Positions 45,300 through 56,311 of a DNA stretch of 64,000 bases are shown here, piece after piece. A program made the position numbers and the translations under genes. This DNA comes from Nicotiana tabacum (lineage: Eukaryota > Streptophyta > Magnoliopsida > Solanales > Solanaceae): assembly GCF_000715075.1 (NCBI RefSeq), contig NC_134095.1, forward strand, positions 44,990,806 through 45,054,805, written 5' to 3'. The stretch's first letter is position 1, and the number at the start of each line of letters is the position of its first letter. The notes below the pieces were generated by a model that saw only the letters and a program-made list of their open reading frames with translations, had not been told where the DNA came from and made no database searches.

Positions 45300-45939
45300 C
45301 GTATTTTTAGCTTGAGTGTATGCCGACAAGTTCTTTGCTTAATTCGAACTTGTCTCTTGGTAACACCTTGGTCAACATATCTGCAGGATTCTCACTTGTA
45401 GAAATCTTCAAGAGTTTTAAAGATTCATTCTCTACCACTTCTCAAATCCAGTAATATCTTACGTCGATGTGTTTGGTCTTTCCATGGTACATGGAGTTCT
45501 TGCTAAGATGTATTACACTTTGACTGTCACAATAGATGACATACTCCTTCTGATTCCATCCAAGCTCTTGAAGGAAACGTTTCAACCATATCATCTCCTT
45601 GCCAGCTTCAGTAGCGGGCAATATACTGTGCTTCAGTTGTAGAGAGTGCGACACACTTTTGCAACTTCGACTGTCATGATACAGCTTCCCCTGAAAATGT
45701 GAACAGGTATCCTGTAGTAGATTTACGATTATCAAGATCATATGCCATACCAGTATCCGTGTAGCCCTTCAAGATTGGATCAGATCCTCCAAAACACAAG
45801 CACTCTCCTACATTACCTCTTAGGTACCTGAATAACCACTTGATTGCCTCTCAATGTTCCTTTTCAGGATTTTCAATGCATCTTCTAACAACACCAACTA
45901 CATGAGTAATATCAGGTTTGGTGCATACCATTGCATACA
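45300..45939 (-). pseudogene. Tnt1-like RNase H
   Basis: Minus-strand text in several frames. HSILPATEAGKEMIWLKRFLQELG and VIYCDSQSVIHLSKNSMYH (CDSQS block) are followed by KTKHIDVRYYWI (KHIDVR block), in 45741-45442. Upstream pieces carry LKGYTDTGMAYDL-type and RYLRGN-like text near 45750-45830. A frameshift near 45620 and stops break it. Confidence 0.82.
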
Positions 45940-46762
45940 TCAAGCTTTCGACTGCTGAATAATAATGAACTCTAGATCACCAACAAGAGGTGTGCTAACT
46001 GGCTTAGCACTTTTCATGTTGAAGCGTTCTAGTACACATTCAATGTACTTCTCCTGAGATAGCCACAACTTTCTGCTGGTTTGCTCTCGAACTATCTTCA
46101 TCACTACAATTAGTTGTGTTGATCCAAAGTCCTTCGTATCAAATGACTTGGACAAATCTCTCTTCAACTTTGTAATCAGCTCCTTGTCTTGTCCTATAAT
46201 CATATGTCATCCATATACAACAATAATATAATAAAGTTATTCTCAAAAAATCTTTTGAAGTATACACATGGATCAGAATAGGTTTTTATGTATGTTTGAC
46301 TTTTCATGAATGAGTCAAACATCATGTACAACTGCTTTGGTGCCTGCTTCAATCCATAAAGACTCTTATTCAATTTGCACACCATGTGTTTCTTTTCAAC
46401 TACTTCAAATCCTTCTGGCTGCTCCATATAAATCTCCTCTTCCAAATCTCTATGAAGAAATGTAGTTTTCACATCCAACTGCTCCACTTCAAGATCTAGG
46501 CTAGCTGTTATGCTCAAAATTGTTCGAATAGAAGTCATTTTGATAACAGGTGAGAAAATTTCGTCAAAACAATGCCTTTCTTATGTTCGAAGCCTTTAAC
46601 CACCAATTGAGCTTTGTATCTAGCCAGCTTTCCATTTTCATCTTTTTTGAGTTTAAAGACCCACTTACATTTGAGTGGTCTTTTATACTTTGAAAGTTCA
46701 ACAAGCTTGTACGTGCCATTTTCTACAGAGGTTGTATCACTTCTTGCATGGCTTTCATCCAC
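45940..46762 (-). pseudogene. Tnt1-like reverse transcriptase
   Basis: Reads NGTYKLVELSKYKRPLKCKW and KLARYKAQLVVKGFEHKKGI in 46762-46535, then after a frameshift DLEVEQLDVKTTFLHRDL, EEIYMEQPEGFEV, NKSLYGLKQAPK and the catalytic LLLYMDDI (46538-46200). LSQEKYIECVLERFNMKSAKPVSTPL (46203-45940) continues. YMDD replaces the YVDD that is usual in copia. The breaks near 46535 and 46200 make it non-functional. Confidence 0.9.
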
Positions 46763-47158
46763 TGGTTCTTTTATGGATGGGACAACACTTCTTTAAGACT
46801 TTCTGGCTCCCCTCATCACTGATGAGAAAATACTCTATGAGAGGTTACCTGCATGACTCTACCCTTAGCCTTTCTGATCTCATTAGAGCTTGACGTTGCT
46901 CTTCTCCCTGAATGGGGTGCTCCACTTGCTCGACACTATCATCAAATTTCTCATCCTGCTAAATAACCTGATAAGGTTTCTCCCCCTACTCGGCAACCTT
47001 GTCGGTCGTACTTTCTGCACTTGTGGGATAGTTAGAATAAGAAGGAATGGTAACATGGTTAGAGATTATACCATTCTTTGTCTTCTCTAACTGCTCATCT
47101 ATAGCTCCAACATTACTTTATCGGAAGATTACATCTCTGCATGTAATGACCTTCTTCT
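46763..47158 (-). pseudogene. Tnt1-like integrase-RT linker
   Basis: Corresponds to the variable Glu/Gln-rich linker between integrase and RT. The minus strand shows scattered GEQP/EVEH-like text but several frameshifts. No domain is expected here. Confidence 0.55.
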
Positions 47159-47965
47159 TTACAGGATCCCACAATCTGTACCCGAACTGTTCATCTTCAT
47201 ATCCAATGAATATGCGGGAACAGATTTATCATCCAACTTTGTTCTTTGCTCCTTTAGTACATGTGCAAAAGCTCTGCAACCGAACACCTTTAGATGTGAG
47301 TAGGACACTTTCTTGTTGGTCCAAACTCTCTTTGAGATGTCAAACTCTAATGGAATTGATGGATTCCTATTGATTAGATAACAGACTGTCTGAACTACTT
47401 CACTCCATAATGACTTGGGAAATTTAGACATTCTGAGCATGTTTCTCACCATCTCAACAATGGTGCAGTTCATCCTCTCAGCTACGCCATTATACTACGG
47501 TGTTCAAAGAACTGTCTTTTCATGTCTGATCCCATGACTTGAATAGTACTCTTCAAATTTCTTTGAAGTGTACTCACCTCCATTGTCACTTCGGCGACGC
47601 TTTAGCTTTCGGCCCGTCTCCCTTTCCACAATAGCATGAAATTTTAAGAAAACATGAAATACATGATTTTTGGTTTTCAGGATATAAACCCACAATTTAC
47701 GTGAAGCATCATCAATAAAAGTAATGAAATATTTGTTACCATCAATCGATTCAATTTTTATTGGACCACAAGCATCAGAATATACTAAATCAAGTATATT
47801 TAATTTTCTTTCAGACGATATCTGAAATGAGACGCTATGTTGCTTACCAAATAAATAGTAGTCACAAGGTTTTATCATTGTACCTTTGGCAAAAGAGATG
47901 AGTGATTTGCTGGATAGAATCTGCAATTCCTTCTCGCTCATATGACCCATTCTTTTGTGCCACAA
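47159..47965 (-). pseudogene. Tnt1-like GAG-pre-integrase and integrase
   Basis: LWHKRMGHMSEKELQILSSKS and the CDYYLFGKQH zinc-binding side (47965-47830), then NILDLVYSDACGPI (first Asp), FITFIDDASRKLWVYIL, KRRRSDNGGEYTSKKF (second Asp) and SHGIRHEKT. A stop/frameshift at about 47500 precedes NCTIVEMVRNMLRMSKFPKSLW (47473 on), and the third Glu region is damaged there. RVWTNKKVSYSHLKVFGCRAFAHV follows. Integrase would insert the DNA copy. Confidence 0.9.
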
Positions 47966-48399
47966 ATTTGCAGAAATCTCATCTTATGACGTGTTTAATT
48001 CACCTTCGCATATTTTTGCATTTGTCCCGTACAACGTGCCACGAAAAACTCTCTTTGCAATCACCAATGATCCTTTGGTGAGTCCCCACTTTTGATTTTC
48101 AAAATAGTTCTCGTATCCATCTCGGTCTAAACAATTCCCAAGATCAAGTTTATTCGCAAATCAGGTATACGTCGCGCGTCTTTTAGAACCAATGTACATC
48201 CGGCATTTGTCTTGCTACAAATGTCACCAATACCCATAATATTTGAGTAACTTGTGTTACCCATTCTCATAATGCTGAAATCACCTGCTATATATCTGCA
48301 AAAAAGACTATTGTGGCATGGTAAGATGATGTTATATCAACCACCCATTCCGACTCTAGACCTGACAAGTGCATGCATTCCTATCCTCATTTATAAGTA
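47966..48399 (-). pseudogene. Tnt1-like protease region
   Basis: Between the gag zinc knuckle and integrase. The minus strand includes NVLILKNVGCTLVLKDARRI-like text near 48150-48210 and MGNTSYSNIMGIGDI-like text near 48220-48280. The D-S/T-G active site is not intact in any frame near 48320. Confidence 0.6.
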
Positions 48400-49225
48400 G
48401 GACAACATTATCATTGTCTTGCACCATGGCAGTTATGTTGTCGTCGTTCTTCTGGCCACTGCTTTCACCTTTGCCCTTTCTTGAATTTGGGCAATCTCTT
48501 TTGAAGTGACCCAGTTTATCACAATTTTAGCAATTTCTGGCTCTTGATTTGGATATGTTCTTAGACTTCCCACGAGCTCCGGATCTACCATATTTGCTCG
48601 AACTCTTTTGATAACTCATGCCTCCACCTTCTGTAATGAGAGTGTGTCCTTGATTTTCTGGCTTTTTTCTCATTTTCTCATTGAGTAGAAGAGCCGATGT
48701 GACATCTTTCAACTTAATGGTACTCTTACCGTGCAGGATGGTTGTTTCCAAATTATCGTATGAAGATGGCAACGAGTTCAATAGCAAGATGCTTTTATCT
48801 TCTTCCTTGATTTTCACTCCGTGGTTGGCGAGTTGTGTGATTAATCCGTTAAATACATTTAAATACGACAAACAATTCATACCTTCACTCATGTGTAGGG
48901 CGTATAACTGCTTCTTCAGGTACAATTTATTTATTAGCGTTTTGGACATGTATAGTGTTTCCAACCTTATCCAAATGCCACATGCGGTGTCTTCATCAAT
49001 GATGTTATTTACCACATCATCTAATAAGTGAAACCTTATCACACTAGCAGTCCTTTTATCCAAGTCAGCCCAATCCTCAACTTTCATGGTATCAGACTTT
49101 TTGGCATCAACATCTCGTACCTTGTATAATCCTTATTGGATGAGCAGATCCCTTATCCTTCTTTTCCTTGTTGAGAAATCGCTATCTCTGTTGAATTTTT
49201 CTACCTCGTACTTTACTCCGATTTT
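48400..49225 (-). pseudogene. Tnt1-like gag
   Basis: Minus strand. GVKYEVEKFN near 49215 begins the gag, but the start codon region is altered and a TAA follows RDLLIQ. The long open part (49087-48527) reads MKVEDWADLDKRTASVIRFH, LETLYMSKTLINKLYLKKQL and LPSSYDNLETTILHGKST. The CCHC knuckle (C-N-C...GHFKRDC, 48533-48494) has a stop codon between its first two cysteines. Gag forms the particle and binds RNA. Confidence 0.92.
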
Positions 49226-49290
49226 ATTTTTTTACCGAGTATAGTACTACCGATAGTGAATAGTACTTCTGTGGATGAGCAGAACATGTG

Positions 49291-49301
49291 CTTTGATACC
49301 A
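49291..49301 (-). other. Primer binding site of the Tnt1-like element
   Basis: TGGTATCAAAG on the minus strand, 2 bp after the LTR. It matches the TGGTATCAGAGC site complementary to initiator tRNA-Met, used by most plant copia elements, with one change. Confidence 0.85.
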
Positions 49302-49303
49302 GT

Positions 49304-49860
49304 TGTTGGGAATAACCCCCCCCCCCCACAGAAATAATATTCACAGTAATAACAATAGAATAATAACATAATACCGAGATACGGTAATTAATAAGAATAA
49401 AAGGAACAACAAGGACACAAAGATTTAACATGGAAAACCCTTGTCAAAAAGGGAAAAAACCACGGGCCCGAAAGGAGCAAAATAATTCACTATAATGAGG
49501 AATTTTACACCAATAGTCCCGAGTAAAATACTCCAGGGACCACTATAAACTCAAAAGAAATAACTCTATTTTAAGATTCCCACTCCACTACAATATCGCT
49601 CACACTTTCTATTTTTCCTCACAGACTACACTGCCTTTGAATACCTCACATAACTTTCTAACTTTCAGTGATATTTCTCTAAGGTTGGTGTGTTCAAAAT
49701 GAGAACCGAAGCTCTCTTTATATAGGTGAGAACACCACCCCTTGGACCAATCAGAATGATGTATTGGTTGAAAATTTGCATTGCAAATGTTTCTGACGCC
49801 CACCATTTACCAAGACCAATTTGGCAACTTGGAATTTTCATTATGGGGATGGACCCCACA
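49304..49860 (-). repeat. 5' LTR of the Tnt1-like element
   Basis: 557 bp; on the minus strand TGTGGGGTCC...TTATTCCCAACA. TATATAAAG on the minus strand near 49715-49723 is the TATA box. A run of 12 C on the plus strand (49316-49327) is unusual and may vary in length. Confidence 0.92.
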
Positions 49861-49865
49861 GTTAC

Positions 49866-50051
49866 AGACTACACTGCCTTATAGATATAGATATAGATAT
49901 ATTGAGGATAAATATAAAAAGGGACACCGCTTATTATTATAGTGATTCGTTCATTAGTCCACTTATTTAGGTTATGACATTGCTTATAAAATATCCTGCG
50001 TACACCCGTAAATGCCTTATAATGAGCTGAAGGGTGCACCAAAGCTATATA
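49866..50051. other. AT-rich spacer with short AGATAT microsatellite
   Basis: Begins AGACTACACTGCC, which also occurs inside the Tnt1-like LTR, so the element may have entered a related LTR fragment. TATAGATATAGATATAGATAT at about 49881-49901 is a short simple repeat. No gene. Confidence 0.5.
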
Positions 50052-50305
50052 CTCCTTCCATTTCAATTTATATGAACTTATTTGACTGGGCACAAAGTTT
50101 AAGAAAAAATGAAGACTTTTAGAATTTGTGTTTCGAAAAAAGTGAAAAAGGGGTCCAGAGTATTTGTGCGGTTATAAAATCTTCTCATTAAGGGTAGAAT
50201 TGAAATCTCAAGCTAAATTATTTCCAAATTTAGAACGGGGTCATTATTTTTGGAATGGACCAAAAAGGAAATAGGTTCATATAAACTGGAACGGAGGGGA
50301 GGGAG
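50052..50305. mobile_element. Stowaway-like MITE
   Basis: Left end CTCCTTCCATTTCAATTTAT and right end ATAAACTGGAACGGAGG...GGGAG are inverted repeats of the Tc1/mariner Stowaway type (CTCCCTCCGT). TA lies on both sides (50050-50051 and 50306-50307). 254 bp, no coding capacity. Inside, GACTTTTAGAATTTGTG and GGACCAAAAAGGAAA are common in Solanaceae members. Confidence 0.8.
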
Positions 50306-50503
50306 TAGTACTTAATACTTGTTCCTGTATGCCCGACTTGAATGAGCTAGTGATTCACCCAATCTTCCTCTCTTTTCTAAAATCTTGTTAAAGAATTCAA
50401 ATTAAATCTTGATCATTTCGTCCTAAGTTCTATATGTTTAATTATTTTGAACGAGAATCGAGTTTAAGTCATCAAAGATCAAAGTTATAATAAACTTTGC
50501 CCA
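50306..50503. other. Spacer, no feature seen
   Basis: Short AT-rich sequence between the MITE and the next copia element. Its last five bases GCCCA form one side of a probable target duplication (ACCCA at 56312-56316). Confidence 0.5.
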
Positions 50504-50793
50504 TGTTATGATAAATATCACATTATGGTGGATGTCTACTCTTCTTCCATGATCTTCATCTCAAATGCTTAATGACATATTCAATGACATATTTTGTATG
50601 TTCAATGACATATTCCATGACATATTTTCTTCACTTTTATGCCTATATAAAGGCCTTGTAATAGATAGAAAAATACACACAATTGAAGAAGAAAATTTCT
50701 TCCTTCTCTCTATCTCCATTTCTTGTTCATGTTTTACTAAATTGCTTTTATTTCCTTGTTCCATATTATTACTTTGAGTTATATTTCATAACA
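50504..50793 (+). repeat. Copia 5' LTR
   Basis: TGTTATGATAAAT...TTTCATAACA, 290 bp. It has four AATGACATATT-type units near 50570-50630 where the 3' LTR has three. TATATAAAGG at about 50644-50653 is the TATA box. Confidence 0.95.
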
Positions 50794-50795
50794 CG

Positions 50796-50810
50796 TTATC
50801 AGCACGAGTC
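50796..50810 (+). other. Copia primer binding site
   Basis: TTATCAGCACGAGTC, 2 bp after the LTR. Many plant copia elements use this TATCAGCACGAG site, which pairs with an internal part of initiator tRNA-Met rather than its 3' end. Confidence 0.75.
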
Positions 50811-53280
50811 TCTAGCCAATTGTATATATATCTACAAAGATTGCAATTAGAAGCCATACATATCATCTCTTGGTTAGATGTAAAGAGAAACTACATATGG
50901 TAAGTAATGAAACGTAAGAAGGTATGATTATCTTATACTTGTCATTCCTCTAATATCTCGTATGCACACAACTTCGTACTATACATGTATTGCATAAGCA
51001 CATATCAATATTACATCTTTTATATCATATGAATGAAATAAAATTTTCGAAGTTCTATATGTGAAAATCATAATAGCAGTTAATTGTTGATATGATGCAT
51101 GTCATGGTAACCAAGGATATGTTATATAAGTAGTCTTATGCTTATTTGTATGCTAACTATCTTCAATGTGTCTTGCCACTTTTAATATTTTTTTACTTGG
51201 ATGAATATTTTTTCCTTTTGGGTTTTTGCACTTGCATAAAAAAAATGGTCATACTGAAGTGATTAGAAACATAAATCATCTTAAAGAAAACAAGAAATAC
51301 TTCACATCTTTATCTAGGTTAATTAATTACTTCTTTGAAATTTGGAAAACAACCCAGCTATTGAGAAAGTATTCATAATTTATGGTCGTATCATTTGAAA
51401 GCAAACAACGATTAGTATGACTACTAGAAGAGGTATTTTTTTATCTATGACCTACTTGATGCTTGCTACTGACTTACCATTTTCTAGTATTTTATATGAA
51501 TGATGCATAAGCTACAACTGGTAAGTTGTTACCTATAATGTCATTTTTTAGGTAATATAAATGTTGAATTTATGTATTAGTACTATATATGTGTTGTTAC
51601 CTATATGGTGTACTTTTGATAAATTTATTCACTAATTGCTTGGTTGAATTGAGTGAAGGAAAGTCATGGCGTTAAATCAAATCCAATAGGTAGGGTATAC
51701 CCCGAAAACAACAATATTTTTGAGAGAGACTCAATAAATATTATGACAATGATTTTATAATCCATTTAAACTCTAATAGAATTTAGAAGAAATATTCTGA
51801 CTACAAACGGTTGTATTTCATATAGATGCTACAAATAATTAATAAAGCTTTACGCTGATTTGAGATTTGTACACTTATTTAAGAAAGCAAATTTGCTTTG
51901 CTAAGTTGCAAATTAGTTTTGTATAACTTTCTTGGCATGTGATTGAAATTAAGGATTGAGAATTAATCTCAATATTGTTTAGCCTATTATGCCATTGATT
52001 GAGGGTAAGACATGGGGATCAAGTCCTGATGCTCCATAATGATAAGAGTTGGGTTTGAGTCCCAATTTATTATGGCCAAACATGCCTTTATATTGGTAAG
52101 ACATTGGGTTTGAGTCCCAATATACCATATTGATGATATAATGATGACTAAAGAAAAATAATATATTTTTCATGAAAAGGCATGAAAATTGTCCCACTTG
52201 ATTTGTTCCATTCTTGAAGTAAATGTGATAACAATGCATAATAAGTTTCAATGAAGACAATTGGTTGAACAATGAACGTGGGCGTTCCAAATATCAAATA
52301 ATAATAATCATCACTATGATTATAAAAGGAGAACAATAAGGGTTCTCAAAATAGTCCTTCAAAATGTGAAGGCAATGCTTACCATCAAATTGGTATGAAA
52401 ATAATAAAGCACATCGCTAATTATGATCCATTCCTTGAAGAGAATGTGACTTATGATAAGCATTGAGAATGCAAACTCATTCCTATCGATGAATGTGGCA
52501 ATATGTGATAAAAGCAATGAATAAAGACATGCAATTCATGATTATATGAATACCACACAACTCACCTCTAAGGGAGGTTTGAGTAAAATAAAAAGAATAA
52601 ATATTATTGTGTGGTTACATGAATATGTCATTGGTCGCGTACATGTGATATGCCAAATATTATTTTGCCATGCCTTATAAAATTTATTAAAGGCAAAATT
52701 AAAGCAAGAAATGACTTTGCTTATGATGATTTTGACCATGACAATTTATTATGATATAATTTTCTCTGTGAAGGAGCCATTTACCATATGAATGGTATGA
52801 TAAAAGATCTTGTAGTACAAAAGCTGTTAAGAACTCTGGAAAAACTAATTTGTTACTACCCGGATGAATAAACTTATTCATGACATTGATATTGTAAAGT
52901 CTCAAAAGAAACTTTTTGAGTTTCAAATATATAAGTCAAAGTGATTGGCATATTGAGACTATAAATGAAAGGAAGATTGAATATCTTCATATTTCTATAA
53001 TCATACTGGATAAATATGAAAGTTTACCCGATTTTCTTTCTATTTGTACTACACAAATATAAGCATGATGATGGAATCATATGCCACAAGTAAACTAGAG
53101 GTTTACTAAAACAAATATTAGTTGGCATAACCGATTGACCATCCTGGTTCAATTATGATGCGAAAAATTAATTGAGAATTATATTGGCATATATTGAAGA
53201 ATAGAATATTCTTCAAGAATTATGTTGTGCTGCTTATTCTCATGATATACCAGTTAAGGTTGAGATTGAATCCTTGATTT
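50811..53280 (+). pseudogene. Copia leader, gag and protease region, heavily decayed
   Basis: No frame stays open for more than about 70 codons on the sense strand. Fragments such as NVGVPNIK-like and NNNNHHYDYKRRTIRV near 52270-52340, a His/Arg/Asn-rich stretch, fit the basic end of a copia gag. Two copies of TTGGGTTTGAGTCCCAAT (52048-52065 and 52088-52105) lie upstream. Protease could not be identified. Confidence 0.5.
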
Positions 53281-53830
53281 CTAGAACAAATAAAAGGTGA
53301 TATATATATGGGCCCAGTCACCTGCCATGTGGACCATTTACTATTATATGATTTTAATAGATGCATCTATTTTATGGTCACATGTGCATTTGTTATCAAC
53401 TTGCAGTTTGGTTTTTGCAAGATTGCTTGCTCAAATTATTAGAGCATAATTCCAGAATATAAATTATGATGATTTATATTAATAATACTGGTTTAAATTC
53501 AAGTTGGTTTAGGAGAAATTGTATGCCTCCAATTATAGGTAAATCATTGGTTATGAGAACAAAACTTCCAAAAACAAAATTTGGTATGAGATTTATTATT
53601 TAATATACAGCAGTACTTGTACGCATCTAGCCAAGTTATAAAAATTTCTCCCTATCACAATCGGTTCTGGGTCAGGAACCAAATAATTTCTATATAGAAA
53701 TATGGATGTGCTATATGATTTAATTATGCCACCAAAATGCACAAAGATGAGTTCCCAAGGATAGTTGGGAAATGTGTTGGTGATCCCAACATTAGGGGGA
53801 GAAAATGGGCAACTGAGAAAGTGACACGTG
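53281..53830 (+). pseudogene. Copia integrase remnant
   Basis: GPVTCHVDHLL then a region reading FNRCIYFMVTCAFVINLQFGFCKIACSNY, the equivalent of the core start, with a damaged second Asp block (INNTG) near 53490. KSLVMRTKLPKTKFGMRFII and TAVLVRI-like text and then GSGTK, a broken SHLRIFGC side and PPKCTKMSSQG (53730 region) follow. Many stops intervene. Confidence 0.75.
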
Positions 53831-54279
53831 AAATGAATTATTATGAATACATATAGATCCTCATACAAGAAAATATAACTTGAAGTTCAAGTGATAATTC
53901 ATTTAGAAATTATTGCCAGACGCATTTGCTGACCCAAAGCTAAATATCATATTTCAGCTGCTAATGCTCCAAATAGAATAAAGTCCATGAGGGACAGAGT
54001 CTATGGCACGCATGAAGTGTGACCAATCGGTTCCAAAGATAAAACTCCTTGAAGAAGGAGAGGGGCAAATATTCAAAATGGTCATAATAAGGAGGCAAGC
54101 GCCCTAGAAGAGCACCACGACATAACACTTCATAAGACCTCATGGGAGAGGCTCAGGTACCTGAAAATAATGAAATAAAGAGATCTCAATAAGTTATGTC
54201 TTTATTGGGTAATAATGGAACCGACATAAAATGATTGTCGACAATATTGTTAATATAATGTAGCGCTCAATATGATTAA

Positions 54280-55120
54280 TATTGACGAGGATCTTAAGAT
54301 CAAATCTGTCATGAAATTTGGACGGATAAAAGATTGGCCAAATAAAAAATACACAATGAAATTGACTTCACTTGAAAAATGTGAAGTTGGACGGATAGTC
54401 CAACACTTGAAAGTATAAAGTCAATTGAGGTATAAATGTGTTCTTGTGCGAAAGGTTCAAGTCGATAGACATAAAGACGACTTGTGGCACAGGAAAATTA
54501 GTAAATATCCTCACATTGATTATATAGAGACATGTTCTCTTATAGTGGATATAGTCACTTCAGGTTTTAATCTGGCAATATATGAAAAACTTGATATGCG
54601 TATAGTGGATATCATTGAATGATTTAAATTGTCTTGGAGCATATTAAGGTTTCCAAGAAATTTATTAAATAAAGCTTCAAAAATCCTTATACAGATTGAA
54701 ACAATCAGGGCCCATGTGGTATAATCGCCCGAGAGAATACTTGCTGAAAGAAGGGTATAAGAATAATTCAATTTGTCCTTGTGTCCTTATAAAAGGATAT
54801 GGATTTGAATTTGTTATAATCGTCATGTATGTTGATGATTCAAATATCATTAGAACTCTCAGAGAGCTTCCTAAAGCAGTAGACTGTTTAAAGAATTTGA
54901 AATGAAAGATCTTGGAAAGACAAAATTTTGTCTTGGTCTACAAATTGAATATATGAAAGATGGAATTTTTGTCCTTCAATCAGCATACACTAAAAAGATT
55001 TTAAAGAGCTTCTATGTGGATAAAACACATCCATTAAGTACCCCGATGGTTGTGAGATTCCTCGATATAAATAAAGATCCACTCTGACCTCATGAAAATA
55101 ATGAAGAGCTTATTGGTCCT
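54280..55120 (+). pseudogene. Copia reverse transcriptase remnant
   Basis: IKSVMKFGRIKDWPNKKYTMKL (54298-54365) is the usual lead-in, followed by LRYKCVLVRKVQVDRHKDDL and after frameshifts LYRLKQSGPMWYNRPREYLL. The catalytic block reads EFVIIVMYVDDSNII (54800-54850). Then FEMKDLGKTKFCLGLQIEYMKDGIFVLQSAYTKKIL and THPLSTPMVVR. The motifs fit copia RT closely but five or more breaks are seen. Confidence 0.85.
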
Positions 55121-55797
55121 AAAGTACCATATCTTAATGCAATTGGGGCGCTAATATATCTTGCTAACACTACAAGGCATGACATAACTTTTTCAGTTAA
55201 TGTCTTAGCAAGATATAGCTCCGCTCAAGGAGAAATTGGAATGAAATCAAGCACATATTGCGTTATCTAAGGGGGATTACCGGTGTGAGCTTATTTTATG
55301 GCAATGATTGCAATTACGATCATGTTGGTTATGTCGACGCGGGGTATTTATCTGACACACACAAGGCTTGATCTCAAACATGCTATATGTTTACATGTGG
55401 AGGTATTGTCATATCTTGGTGATCGACTAAGCAATCAATCGTGGCTACTTCATCTAATCATGCTGAGATAATTGCTATTCATGAAGAAAGTCGAGAATGT
55501 GTATGGTTGAGGTCTATAATACATCTTATTCGAGCCAAAAATAATTTGAAATGTTACAAACTACCCACAATTTTATATGAAGACAATACATCATGAATAG
55601 TCCAATTGAAGGGAGGATTCGTAAAAGGAGTTAGGACAAATCGCATTTCACCAAAGTTATTTTCCATACATGATCTTCAAAAGAATGGTGATATCAATGT
55701 GCAATAGATTCCTTCAAGTGATAATATGCATGATTTGTTCACCAAATCTCTACCGACGTCAACCTTCAAGAAACTAGTGTACAAGATTGGGATGTGA
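55121..55797 (+). pseudogene. Copia RNase H remnant
   Basis: LIYLANTTRHDITFSVNVLARYSSA opens it. A region corresponding to LRGT, GYVDAGYLSD and TGYMFTCGG then runs in shifting frames (55290-55410). SSNHAEIIAIHEESRECVWLRSIIHLIR and EDNTS follow, then HDLQKNGDINVQ and the ADLFTK-type MHDLFTKSLPTSTF, ending at GM(C) about 55797. The block order is intact, the frame is not. Confidence 0.8.
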
Positions 55798-55847
55798 ATG
55801 ATTAAGGATGTGAATTGATGCTCTCATCAGGGGAGTTAATACGCCTT

Positions 55848-56005
55848 GTACTCTTTTTCCCTTACAAGGTTTTGTCCCATTGGGTTTTCCTTGCAAGGTT
55901 TTAACGAGGCAACCAAAAGGCGTATTTCTAAACATGTGTACTCTTTTTTGTTCACTAGGATTTTTTTCCCATAAGGTTTTTTTCTAGTAAGGTTTTAACG
56001 AGGCA
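55848..56005 (+). promoter_or_regulatory. Two tandem hairpin motifs between copia pol and PPT
   Basis: Copy 1: GTACTCTTTTTCCCT, CAAGG (55865-55869), inner CCCATTGGG, CCTTG (55889-55893), then AAGGTTTTAACGAGGCA. Copy 2: GTACTCTTTTTTG, ACTAG (55954-55958), inner CCCATAAGG, CTAGT (55984-55988), then AAGGTTTTAACGAGGCA. Stems differ between copies but pair in each. A related copy follows pol in gypsy element A (16471-16532). Confidence 0.7.
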
Positions 56006-56019
56006 CATTATCTTTGGAC

Positions 56020-56032
56020 ATCCAAGGGGGAG
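56020..56032 (+). other. Copia polypurine tract
   Basis: ATCCAAGGGGGAG directly precedes the TGTTATGA start of the 3' LTR. Confidence 0.85.
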
Positions 56033-56311
56033 TGTTATGATAAATATCACATTATGGTGGATGTCTACTCTTCTTCCATGATCTTCATCTCAAATGCTTA
56101 ATGACATATTCAATGACATATTTTGTATGTTCAATGACATATTTTCTTCACTTTTTATGCCTATATAAAGGTCTTGTAATAGATAGAAAAATACACACAA
56201 TTGAAGAAGAAAATCTCTTCCTTTTCTCTATCTCCATTTCTTGTTCATGTTTTACTAAATTGCTTTTATTTCCTTGTTCCATATTATTACTTTGAGTTAT
56301 ATTTCATAACA
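56033..56311 (+). repeat. Copia 3' LTR
   Basis: 279 bp. Relative to the 5' LTR it has three substitutions, one extra T and one fewer 12-bp ATGACATATT unit. TATATAAAGG lies at about 56162-56171. Confidence 0.95.

Larger units (their letters stand above)
44769..49860 (-). mobile_element. Tnt1-like Ty1/copia retrotransposon
   Basis: Minus-strand element with LTRs at 49304-49860 (5') and 44769-45259 (3'), flanked by GTTAC (44764-44768 and 49861-49865). Order on the minus strand is LTR, PBS, gag, protease region, integrase, RT, RNase H, PPT, LTR, the copia order. Protein blocks are very close to tobacco Tnt1 as I know it, while the LTR sequence differs, so it is a related family. Frames contain several stops and frameshifts. 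The 3' LTR is 66 bp shorter because of internal deletions, and its outer end reads AATTGGG where TGTTGGG is expected. Confidence 0.92.
50504..56311 (+). mobile_element. Ty1/copia element with near-identical LTRs and decayed interior
   Basis: LTRs at 50504-50793 and 56033-56311 differ by three substitutions, one 1-bp indel and one 12-bp repeat unit. A TTATCAGCACGAG-type PBS, integrase, RT with YVDD, RNase H and a PPT follow in the copia order. The integrase text (PxxHLLLYDFNRCIYFMVTCAF-like) and the PBS suggest the Ale/Retrofit side of copia. Flanks are GCCCA and ACCCA, a duplication with one change. The interior is full of stops and frameshifts, out of line with the youth of the LTRs. Confidence 0.9.
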
